The notes: generated by a model not told the origin, from the letters alone. A stretch of 6,181 bases of DNA from Nitrospirota bacterium (GCA_005877535.1 VBOM01000170.1:1-6181), one strand, 5' to 3'. Positions 1 to 5,501 are shown, counted from the stretch's first letter. A program made the numbers and translations.

Positions 1-688
1 CCCCGACATAGCCGTCGGTGGCCGGATACTGGAGCAGAATGCCTGCCAGCTGAGGGTTGGAAAAATCGATGGTCTGTGTCCGCCCGACACGCAATGTCAT
101 GCCGAGTGGTTCAGCCCGCGTCTGCATCACGGCAATGGTTTGTGGATGACAGTCCTGCGAGGCGAAGAACTCTGTCCGTTCGCGGCCGGACGAACGGGAA
201 ATGGCGAGACACATGGCCATTGCCTCCGCTGCCGCCGTGGCTTCATCCAGGAGTGAGGCATTGGCTAGGGGTAAGCCGGTGAGGTCGGTCACCATCGTTT
301 GAAAATTCACGAGCGCTTCCAAGCGGCCCTGGGCAATCTCGGCCTGGTAGGGCGTGTACTGGGTATACCAGGACGGGTTTTCGAAAATATTGCGCTGAAT
401 CACGCCGGGGGTCAGGCAGTCGTGATAACCCATGCCGATCAATGAACGGCAAATCTGATTGTCTGCGGCGATGGAGCGGATCTCTTCCAGTACGGCATGT
501 TCGCCGCGGTGAAGGGGGAGATCCAATTCCCTCCGCAAACGAATGTCGGCGGGCACAGTTGCCTCGCTCAGCTCCTCCAGCGATTGCAAGCCGAGCGTGG
601 CAAGCATCTCGTGAGCCTCGGCGTCGGTGGGACCAAGATGGCGGTGGATAAACGTATCGGTCGGGCTCAGAAAGTCCGGTGTAGCCAT
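1..688 (-). CDS. gcvP: Glycine dehydrogenase (decarboxylating), P-protein of the glycine cleavage system; N-terminal part only
   Basis: The P-protein uses pyridoxal phosphate to decarboxylate glycine and passes the aminomethyl group to the lipoyl arm of GcvH, in the cytoplasm. 229 codons are present and the C-terminal part lies beyond the left edge. Clear family sequence: FIHRHLGP (residues 13-20), IGMGYHD (84-90), ENPSWYTQYTPYQAEIAQGR (103-122), LTGLPLANASLLDEATAAAE (136-155) and HPQT (181-184). The wording ENPSWYT and NASLLDEATAAAEAM fits the long single-chain GcvP (about 950 aa in other bacteria) better than the split GcvPA form. The PLP-binding lysine would be in the missing C-terminal half. 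The ATG at 688 is chosen because homology begins within a few residues; AAGGA (minus strand) lies about 13 nt upstream, a rather long spacing. The frame stays open upstream but has no good start. The gene is divergent from the HEAT operon; other gcv genes, if linked, would be to the left. Confidence 0.93.
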   Translation of the reverse strand, partial: MATPDFLSPTDTFIHRHLGPTDAEAHEMLATLGLQSLEELSEATVPADIRLRRELDLPLHRGEHAVLEEIRSIAADNQICRSLIGMGYHDCLTPGVIQRNIFENPSWYTQYTPYQAEIAQGRLEALVNFQTMVTDLTGLPLANASLLDEATAAAEAMAMCLAISRSSGRERTEFFASQDCHPQTIAVMQTRAEPLGMTLRVGRTQTIDFSNPQLAGILLQYPATDGYVG

Positions 689-860
689 GGCGTTCGTCTT
701 GTCCTTCGGATAGGTCTCGTCGGTCGAGAGTTCTGATGTACTGACTGATCCACTCGTGACCTGCAGAATACCATGCGCACCCTCTATTCTCCAAGGACTG
801 TGAGAAGGTTTCTGGGCTTGCCTTTGGACCGAGAGTCACGTATGAGTGCGGACAATCTAG
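689..860. other. gcvP upstream region, no gene recognised
   Basis: This 172-bp stretch lies between the gcvP start and the first repeat element. Apart from the possible promoter I see no coding signal. On the minus strand it is open in frame with gcvP, but no ATG with a good ribosome binding site extends the protein, and gcvP homology begins at the ATG at 688. No convincing riboswitch or terminator was found. Confidence 0.5.
765..794 (-). promoter_or_regulatory. Possible sigma70-type promoter for gcvP
   Basis: On the minus strand there is TTGGAG (789-794), an 18-bp spacer and TATTCT (765-770). The -10 is preceded by TGG, giving an extended -10 form. Transcription would start near 758, leaving about 70 nt of leader before the gcvP ATG. 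The -35 matches only the TTG of the consensus, so this is a weak prediction resting on position and the extended -10. Confidence 0.28.
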
Positions 861-1137
861 CAGGATGCTGAAAAAGGGGGATGGGGTAGCTGGGACGATC
901 CCCGTGCTCGCGCAACGCGCGGCCTCAGAAGGATGGGGAGGGAGCGGCCAGGTGCCCTCCTTGCTCGCAGAACGCGCACGGTGAAACTGTGCTCGTTCGA
1001 TGCGCGCAGTTGAGGGCAGCCTTGGCCACTCCCCTAAAGGGAGGTATAGGGAATTGGAAGGCCCTCGCCTGGGATAAAGCGCGTCTTGGCGCGCCAGGGA
1101 TGGGGGGGTGAGAAGTCTGGACTTTTTGAGCATCCTG
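861..1137. repeat. 277-bp inverted-repeat element (MITE/REP-like), element 1
   Basis: The ends are CAGGATGCTGAAAAAG (861-876) and CTTTTTGAGCATCCTG (1122-1137), inverted repeats matching at 15 of 16 bases. Inside is a second, longer stem. GGGAGCGGCCAGG (940-952) followed by TGCCCTC (953-959) faces GAGGGCA (1012-1018) followed by CCTTGGCCACTCCC (1020-1033). The TGCCCTC/GAGGGCA arms are perfect and the outer arms nearly so. No transposase reading frame and no clear target-site duplication are visible. The architecture fits a non-autonomous miniature element or a structured intergenic repeat. I recall similar CAGGATGCT...AAAAAG ends as dispersed repeats in Nitrospira genomes, but cannot verify it here. 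An open frame that begins inside the right end (MLKKS...) is not taken as a gene. Confidence 0.7.
905..1007 (+). repeat. Three degenerate copies of a TGCTCG...CGCGC motif inside element 1
   Basis: TGCTCGCGCAACGCGCG (905-921), TGCTCGCAGAACGCGCA (962-978) and TGCTCGTTCGATGCGCGC (990-1007) are similar in sequence. The second and third lie in the loop side of the internal stem. The copies are too diverged and too unevenly spaced for CRISPR or a simple tandem array; they look like ancient internal duplication or alternative stem arms. Confidence 0.5.
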
Positions 1138-1151
1138 TTCGTGGGCCAGTG

Positions 1152-1214
1152 CTCAATGTTGAATGATGAATTTTGAATTTGTAACTCAGCACTCAGAACT
1201 CAAAACTCGGGTCT
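1152..1214 (+). repeat. Degenerate heptanucleotide tandem array (about nine 7-bp units)
   Basis: Split every 7 bases from 1152 the sequence reads CTCAATG, TTGAATG, ATGAATT, TTGAATT, TGTAACT, CAGCACT, CAGAACT, CAAAACT, CGGGTCT. The clearest part is the ACTCAGC, ACTCAGA, ACTCAAA, ACTCGGG phase at 1184-1211. It is AT-richer than its surroundings and ends 23 bp before the first HEAT gene, so it must lie in or next to that gene's promoter or leader. Heptameric short tandem repeats are known in intergenic DNA of other bacteria (for example the cyanobacterial STRR repeats); kinship with those is not claimed. Confidence 0.6.
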
Positions 1215-1237
1215 CATCGTAAGCCAGGTCGTAGGCG

Positions 1238-2338
1238 ATGCCCAAAGAAACGATTGATACGCTGGTCTCTGAGCTCGTCCATGAAGAGGACTGGCGACGG
1301 ATGCGGGCGACGGCAGCCTGCCTATCGAAGGGGCCGCGCGCGGTGCAGGCGCTCATTCACGCGCTGGAGACCGGCTCGCCCGCGTTGAAAGCCGAGGCCG
1401 CGGCCATGCTGGCGCGCGTAAACGATCCCCAGGCCGGTGTGCCCTTGGTCGGCTTGCTTCGCGATGAGGATGAGGCCGTTCGCAAGGCCGGTGCGTCAGC
1501 CTTGGAACATATGGCGGGGGTGCTTGATGAGACGACTGCCGCGGCGCTGGCTTCATTGCTCTATGAGTCGAAGGACGAGGGAATTCGCACGGCGGCCTCG
1601 CAGTTGTTGGGGGTCATCCCGAATGCGATCGCACCGCTCTGCGAGATGTTGACCCATCAGGACCCAGAAGCGCAGATCATGGCCGCGAAGATGCTGGAAC
1701 ATCTGCTCGATCCTCGTTCGGCGGATTCGTTCATCAGTGCGTTGGGGCAGCCGGCCGTTCGCGATGTCGCGGTGCGGACGCTCAAGAAGTTGAGCGCAAT
1801 TCGTGAACGCATCGACGAGGTGTTTGACGAGCTTCGCGCGATCGAGGAATTGAGCGAACGGGAAGAGGCTCGCATGAGCACAGTGATCAATCTTCTGGCC
1901 ATCGGGCGTCCGAGCGTGGAGATTTTGATCGAGTATCTGGAAGATGATGATTGGCTGGTGCGTGAAGCCGCCACAGATTTGCTGGGGAAGATCGGCGATG
2001 TTCGCGCGGTCGAGCCCTTGATGCAGCGGTTGCGGGTCGATAAGGATACGGGTGTGAAGGAATTGGCGATCAAATCATTGGGCTTGATCGGCGATCCCAG
2101 GCCAGCCCAACTCTATATCGAGGCCATTCCCATTCGACCCCTGCGGGTCCATGCCATGGAAGCCTTGGCTAAAGTGAAAAATGTGGATGTATTGCGGCCC
2201 TACAAGGAGCTGTTCGTCCGGTTAAGGACGGACCGAGATGGCCTGGTCGCCTACAACTCAGGGTTGATTGCCGACAAACTGGAAGCGCTCGACGGGACGC
2301 CTGTCGGGAGTCAGGGAGGGCAGGACGACAATGAGTGA
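1238..2338 (+). CDS. HEAT-repeat protein, 366 aa (first gene of the HEAT operon)
   Basis: The protein is nearly all alpha-helical HEAT / PBS-lyase-HEAT-like repeats of about 30 residues. Units can be traced at about 5-33, 36-65, 67-96, 98-127, 130-159, 161-187, 224-254, 257-287 and 288-314. A typical unit is the one at 224-254, containing EDDDWLVREAATDLLGKIGD. Residues 188-222 break the pattern with a charged helical stretch rich in E and R (ELRAIEELSEREEAR), which splits the array in two. The C-terminus is acidic (GGQDDNE). There is no signal peptide, membrane segment or enzymatic motif, so a cytoplasmic binding or scaffold role is inferred. CpcE/F-type phycobilin lyases share this fold, but nothing here suggests phycobilisomes. 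The ribosome binding site is weak (AGG about 6 nt upstream). The stop overlaps the start of the next gene by 8 bp, so translation is probably coupled. Confidence 0.9.
   Translation: MPKETIDTLVSELVHEEDWRRMRATAACLSKGPRAVQALIHALETGSPALKAEAAAMLARVNDPQAGVPLVGLLRDEDEAVRKAGASALEHMAGVLDETTAAALASLLYESKDEGIRTAASQLLGVIPNAIAPLCEMLTHQDPEAQIMAAKMLEHLLDPRSADSFISALGQPAVRDVAVRTLKKLSAIRERIDEVFDELRAIEELSEREEARMSTVINLLAIGRPSVEILIEYLEDDDWLVREAATDLLGKIGDVRAVEPLMQRLRVDKDTGVKELAIKSLGLIGDPRPAQLYIEAIPIRPLRVHAMEALAKVKNVDVLRPYKELFVRLRTDRDGLVAYNSGLIADKLEALDGTPVGSQGGQDDNE
2313..2325 (+). promoter_or_regulatory. Ribosome binding site fixing the start of the second HEAT gene
   Basis: AGGGAGGG (2313-2320) and AGGA (2322-2325) lie 10 and 5 nt before the ATG at 2331. 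The frame is open back to an ATG at 2268, but that start would add 21 residues lying inside the first HEAT gene, rich in R and G and unlike a HEAT repeat. The start at 2331 is therefore preferred. Confidence 0.7.
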
Positions 2339-3095
2339 TGATGTGCAGGCTGAACGGATCGAACAATTAATCGAAGCCCTTCGGGACGATAATGAAGCGC
2401 TTCGCGATCATGCGATTGCCAGCTTGAGTCAAGTGGGTGAGGACGCGGTGGGGCCGCTGATCGGGCTCATGGCGGACGAAGATGTTCTGATTCGGGAAGC
2501 GGCGACCAGTGCCATCGTGCGGATCGGTCCATCTGTCGTCGATCCGTTAATCGAGGCGTTGAAGGACGATGAATGGGCGATTCGCGAGCAGGCTGCGTCA
2601 GGATTGGGGAAATTGAAGGACCCTCGGGGGGTCGATCCCCTCGTGAATGCGCTCAAGGACAAAGATGGCGCGGTGCGGACTGCCGCCGTGTGGGCGCTGG
2701 AGCGTGTTGGTGATGCGCACGCGGTGCCCGGGTTGGTCGAGGCGCTGACCGATCATACGGTGCGTGAGGACGTGGCGCGGGTGCTGAAAAAAATCGGCGA
2801 TGCGCGGGCAGTGGACGCGTTGATCGACGGACTGTTGGGCAATAATTGGATGGTACGGCGCCATGCGGCCGAAGCCTTGGGCAAGATCGGCGATGCCCGC
2901 GGAGTCGGCCCGTTGATCGAATCGCTCAAGGATGAAGACTGGCTCGTGCGGCGGAATGCGGCTGAGTCGCTCGCGCGTCTCGGGGCAAAGCAGGCCATTG
3001 ACCCCTTGCTTCCGTTGCTTGAAGATGAGAATACGATGGTGCAGGAAACGGTAGAGGGTGTGTTGGCGAGTCTCGGATGGAACGCGAAGCCGTAA
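2331..3095 (+). CDS. HEAT-repeat protein, 254 aa, eight regular repeats (second gene)
   Basis: The whole chain is eight regular HEAT / PBS-lyase-HEAT-like units at about 9-38, 39-68, 69-100, 101-131, 132-160, 161-191, 192-222 and 223-249. The ideal unit is x-VDPLIEALKD-DEW-xIRxxAAxxLGKIGDxRx, seen best at 69-100 and 161-222. The fifth unit (VPGLVEALTDHTVREDVARV, 132-151) is two residues shorter in its turn, a variation also seen in the sixth unit of the upstream protein. There are no helices outside the array, no cysteines, no signal peptide and no catalytic motif. Such clean arrays are typical of protein-binding solenoids. It overlaps the first HEAT gene by 8 bp and sits 30 bp before the third, so all three are probably one transcript. 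The partner is unknown. The start at 2331 is chosen on the strong ribosome binding site. Confidence 0.92.
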   Translation: MSDDVQAERIEQLIEALRDDNEALRDHAIASLSQVGEDAVGPLIGLMADEDVLIREAATSAIVRIGPSVVDPLIEALKDDEWAIREQAASGLGKLKDPRGVDPLVNALKDKDGAVRTAAVWALERVGDAHAVPGLVEALTDHTVREDVARVLKKIGDARAVDALIDGLLGNNWMVRRHAAEALGKIGDARGVGPLIESLKDEDWLVRRNAAESLARLGAKQAIDPLLPLLEDENTMVQETVEGVLASLGWNAKP

Positions 3096-3111
3096 TCTTT
3101 ATTTCGATGTA

Positions 3112-3117
3112 AAAGGA
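3112..3117 (+). promoter_or_regulatory. Ribosome binding site of the third HEAT gene
   Basis: AAAGGA lies 8 nt before the ATG at 3126, in an AT-rich 30-bp spacer after the second HEAT gene. It supports that start and separate initiation on the same message. Confidence 0.65.
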
Positions 3118-3125
3118 TATATCTC

Positions 3126-3836
3126 ATGGCAGATGAAGTTTCTCCAAAGCTTATTCAGATCGGTCCGAAGGGCGGCGCGAAGAAGGACGGGTTCAATCTC
3201 GTCACGGAACGAGTGGTCGCGGTGAACCCTGAGGGGAAACAGGTTGAAGTCGAACTGTTGGCCTACGACGGGAAGACGGTCGTGCTGGACGTTGATGACG
3301 AGGCGCTTGAAGAGCTGAAGCGCCTTAAGATAGGGGATGGTGCCACGATTCGCGTCGTTGAAGAGGGTGGGCGGCGGATTGCCAAGAGCTTTCGGATTCG
3401 TGCCAAGGATCCCGATGCGGCGCGAGCCGACGCGATGCTTCTGGATCTCAAGGATAGCCACTGGCTCAACCGCAAATATGCGGCTGAAGTGCTGGGTGAG
3501 CTCAAAGAAACCCGCGCCGTGCGGCCATTGGTCGATGCGTTGGCGGATGAAGTCGGCGATGTCCGGCAGCGCGCCTATGATTCTTTGATCAAGATCGGCG
3601 GGCCGGCGGTGTCATCCCTCGTGCCCTTGCTGGTTTCGGAGGAAGATGAACTCAGGCAATCCGTGACGGAGATCATCCGTAAAATCGGAAAGCCCGCCGT
3701 TGAGCCGTTGGCCATGGCGCTCGCCGAGGCCGACGACCGTCTGAAGACACGGGTGATGAAGGTCTTGGACCGGATGGGCTACAAGCCGAAAATCAAAGAT
3801 GACGCGAAGGCCGTCGAAGCGCCGCGACTCACGTAA
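3126..3836 (+). CDS. Protein with beta-rich N-terminal domain plus four HEAT repeats, 236 aa (third gene)
   Basis: Two parts are visible. Residues about 6-95 alternate short hydrophobic strands and turns: LIQIG, VVAVNPEGKQVEVELLAYDG, TVVLDV, ATIRVVEEGGRRIAKSFRIR. A helix, EALEELKRLKIGDG (59-72), lies between them. This looks like a small beta-barrel or sandwich of OB or SH3-like character, but I do not recognise a named family. Residues about 100-220 form four HEAT units (100-130, 131-160, 161-190, 191-220), the first carrying HWLNRKYAAEVLGEL, close to the Trp-containing units of the two upstream proteins. The C-terminal 16 residues are a charged tail. The protein is cytoplasmic by lack of any signal. 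It probably belongs to the same operon; the extra domain could add nucleic acid or ligand binding to a common scaffold, which is inference only. Confidence 0.9.
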   Translation: MADEVSPKLIQIGPKGGAKKDGFNLVTERVVAVNPEGKQVEVELLAYDGKTVVLDVDDEALEELKRLKIGDGATIRVVEEGGRRIAKSFRIRAKDPDAARADAMLLDLKDSHWLNRKYAAEVLGELKETRAVRPLVDALADEVGDVRQRAYDSLIKIGGPAVSSLVPLLVSEEDELRQSVTEIIRKIGKPAVEPLAMALAEADDRLKTRVMKVLDRMGYKPKIKDDAKAVEAPRLT

Positions 3837-3849
3837 TGCCGCTGTTACA

Positions 3850-4062
3850 AGCCCGCATTATTCATGACGGTTCGTCGCGAAATCGCGCAGTCGCCACGCG
3901 AGACAGGCGCGCGGAGCCGCGAGGGAGGGAGGCATACTTGAAACAGTATGTTGACCGACCGAACGGCGAGCCCGCCTGCCTGGACGCCGGGCCACCGCGC
4001 CCAGGCTTGTCGCAGCGGCGAATCCGCGATTGCAGCAGAAGCGATCATGAGTAATGCGGGCT
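3850..4062. repeat. About 213-bp inverted-repeat element between convergent genes, element 2
   Basis: The ends are AGCCCGCATTATTCATGA (3850-3867) and TCATGAGTAATGCGGGCT (4045-4062), inverted repeats matching at 17 of 18 bases. Internal palindromes include CGCGG/CCGCG (3910-3914, 3917-3921), CATACT/AGTATG (3933-3938, 3945-3950, 6-nt loop) and GCCTGGACGC/GCGCCCAGGC (3978-3987, 3997-4006, one mismatch, 9-nt loop). It differs in sequence from element 1. No transposase is encoded; the short open frames on both strands that span it look like by-products of the palindromic sequence. It may act as a two-way transcription barrier between the HEAT operon and ugd, although no T-run typical of an intrinsic terminator follows the hairpins. 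I recall ATGAATAATGCGGGCT as a common Nitrospira repeat end; not verifiable here. Confidence 0.7.
3978..4006. other. Strong GC-rich hairpin inside element 2
   Basis: The stem is 10 bp with one mismatch, GCCTGGACGC against GCGCCCAGGC, and the loop is 9 nt. It lies in the convergent gap and could slow polymerase from either side, but it lacks a following U-tract on either strand. It is recorded as a structure and not called a terminator. Confidence 0.45.
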
Positions 4063-5383
4063 AGGCCTGGGAAGGAGTCTTACTCGGCCTCCCGACCGAA
4101 ATGTGACGGAAGCCAAAGGCTGCGACCCTGTCGGGTTCATAGACATTGCGTAAGTCGAAGAAGGTGGGGTGGCGTAAGAGGGTTTTCAGTTTATCGAAAT
4201 CGAGGGTTCGGAACTGGTTCCATTCGGTCATGAGGATCAACGCGTCTGCTCCCTGTGCCGCCTCATAAGCGTCTTTGCATGGGACGAGGCCCGAAACGAT
4301 CTGACAAGCTTCCTCAAGCGCGGCGGGATCGTAGGCGCGAACCGTGGCACCTTGTTTCACGAGTTCCTGCGCAATGGCCAGGGCCGGCGCATCCCGTAGG
4401 TCGTTTGTATTGGGCTTGAAGGACAGGCCCAACATCGCGAAGGTCTTTCCTTTGAGTTCCCCAACCTCGTGCGTGATCTTTTCAACCATCCGGCCCCGTT
4501 GCTGTTCGTTGACGCGGGCGGCGGCGCTGGCAATCTGAGTGGGATAGCCGACTCGTTCCCCTGTCTGTACGAGGGCGGCCAGATCTTTAGGGAAGCATGA
4601 TCCACCGAACCCCGGTCCTGCGTGGAGAAACTTCGATCCAATCCGGTTGTCGAGCCCCATCCCTTTCGCCACCACCTGCACGTCGGCGCCCACCCGTTCA
4701 CAGACTGTCGCGATTTCGTTGATGAACGAAATTTTGGTGGCGAGGAAGGCGTTGGAGGCGTACTTGATCATTTCAGCGGTCGGGATGTCGGTCACGACGA
4801 ACGGAGTTTCGATGAGGTACAGCGGACGATAGAGATCTTTCATGATCGCAGTCGCCTGCTCGCTGTCTGCGCCGATGACGACCCGGTTCGGTCGCATGAA
4901 ATCTTCAATGGCAGACCCTTCACGAAGAAACTCCGGGTTGGAGACAATGTCGAACCGGAATTTGCCTGATTGGTTGGCGGTGATCACTTCACGCAACTTT
5001 TCGCCGGTTCCCACTGGGACGGTCGACTTGGTGACGATGACCTTGTACCCGGTCATGGTTTTGGCGATGCCGCGGCCGACTTCTTCTACGTACGAGAGAT
5101 CGGCTGATCCGTCAGGTCGTGGTGGGGTTCCAACCGCGATGAAGATGACGAGGGCCTTATCGACGGCTTTGGCGATGTCGGTGGTAAAGCTGATCCGGTT
5201 CTCTCGAATTCCTTTGGCGACGAGCTCCGTGATCCCCGGCTCATAGAATGGGATATCGCCCTTCTCAAGCCTGGCGATCCGCTTGGAGTCGGTATCCATG
5301 CAGGTCACATTGACACCAAACTCCGAAAAACAGGCTCCTGTTACCAACCCGACATAGCCGGTTCCAATCACACTGATATGCAT
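4061..5383 (-). CDS. ugd: UDP-glucose 6-dehydrogenase, 440 aa
   Basis: Oxidises UDP-glucose to UDP-glucuronate with two NAD+ in the cytoplasm, feeding capsule, exopolysaccharide or lipopolysaccharide sugar synthesis. Domains in order are an NAD-binding Rossmann fold with GTGYVGLVTG (7-16) and AVGTPP (83-88), a central helical domain, and a C-terminal UDP-binding domain. Catalytic residues align with the family: Thr121 in STVPVGTG, Glu155 in EFLREGS, Lys207 and Asn211 in KYASN, and the nucleophile Cys263 with Asp267 in GFGGSCFPKD. The length is normal and nothing is missing. The start at 5383 is chosen because MHISVIGTGYVG opens the Rossmann fold and CAGGAGGA lies 9 nt upstream; an ATG at 5437 would add an 18-residue tail upstream of this site. 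The gene stands alone, divergent from the CBS gene and convergent with the HEAT operon. Its TAG stop overlaps the end of element 2. Confidence 0.97.
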   Translation of the reverse strand: MHISVIGTGYVGLVTGACFSEFGVNVTCMDTDSKRIARLEKGDIPFYEPGITELVAKGIRENRISFTTDIAKAVDKALVIFIAVGTPPRPDGSADLSYVEEVGRGIAKTMTGYKVIVTKSTVPVGTGEKLREVITANQSGKFRFDIVSNPEFLREGSAIEDFMRPNRVVIGADSEQATAIMKDLYRPLYLIETPFVVTDIPTAEMIKYASNAFLATKISFINEIATVCERVGADVQVVAKGMGLDNRIGSKFLHAGPGFGGSCFPKDLAALVQTGERVGYPTQIASAAARVNEQQRGRMVEKITHEVGELKGKTFAMLGLSFKPNTNDLRDAPALAIAQELVKQGATVRAYDPAALEEACQIVSGLVPCKDAYEAAQGADALILMTEWNQFRTLDFDKLKTLLRHPTFFDLRNVYEPDRVAAFGFRHISVGRPSKTPSQA

Positions 5384-5392
5384 GGGCCCACG

Positions 5393-5400
5393 TCCTCCTG
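5393..5400 (-). promoter_or_regulatory. Ribosome binding site of ugd
   Basis: CAGGAGGA on the minus strand is close to a perfect Shine-Dalgarno sequence, 9 nt before the ATG at 5383. It decides the start in favour of MHISVIG over the ATG at 5437. Confidence 0.85.
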
Positions 5401-5421
5401 TAACCAAGAATAAACGGGCCC

Positions 5422-5450
5422 AGTATAGCAACAGCACTGGGGGCGAGCAA
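5422..5450 (-). promoter_or_regulatory. Likely sigma70-type promoter of ugd
   Basis: On the minus strand, TATACT (5422-5427) is preceded by TGC, forming an extended -10. TTGCTC (5445-5450) sits 17 bp further upstream as a weak -35. Transcription would begin near 5415, giving a leader of about 30 nt that contains the strong ribosome binding site. It would also exclude the upstream ATG at 5437 from the message, which supports the chosen start. Confidence 0.5.
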
Positions 5451-5501
5451 CAAAGTTATGGGAAGTTAAAGAAAATCGTTGTCACTGCAAGGAGCCGTTC
5501 G

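Noticed and set aside
689..760. Possible glycine riboswitch upstream of gcvP (CCGAAGGAC on the minus strand)
   Set aside because: Only one short stretch resembles the conserved CCGAAGGGG core; I could not find the paired stems, the second aptamer or an expression platform, and it overlaps the expected ribosome binding region.
905..1007. CRISPR-like array in element 1
   Set aside because: Only three degenerate copies about 17 bp long with unequal spacing, inside a palindromic element and with no cas gene nearby.
243..1133. 296-codon open frame on the minus strand across the gcvP start and element 1
   Set aside because: It begins inside the right end of element 1 and its downstream part is the out-of-frame reading of gcvP, which has clear family homology in its own frame. 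The protein is rich in R, S and P with no recognisable domain.
1159..1187. TTGAAT...TAACTC as a promoter for the HEAT operon
   Set aside because: The match comes from the AT-rich heptamer array itself and the -10 is poor, so I cannot separate a promoter from the repeat. A promoter is probably nearby but is not called.
2268..2330. N-terminal extension of the second HEAT protein to an ATG at 2268
   Set aside because: The added 21 residues are unlike HEAT sequence, overlap the first HEAT gene in another frame, and a strong ribosome binding site precedes the ATG at 2331.
1238..3095. Phycobilin lyase (CpcE/CpcF type) function for the HEAT proteins
   Set aside because: The resemblance is to the general PBS-lyase HEAT-like repeat only; there are no phycobiliprotein or other photosynthesis genes in the window.
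3836..4054. 72-codon plus-strand and 67-codon minus-strand open frames in the HEAT-ugd gap
   Set aside because: Both lie almost entirely inside the palindromic element 2. The minus-strand frame ends in MNNAGL, which is simply the translated repeat terminus. No ribosome binding site or domain is seen.
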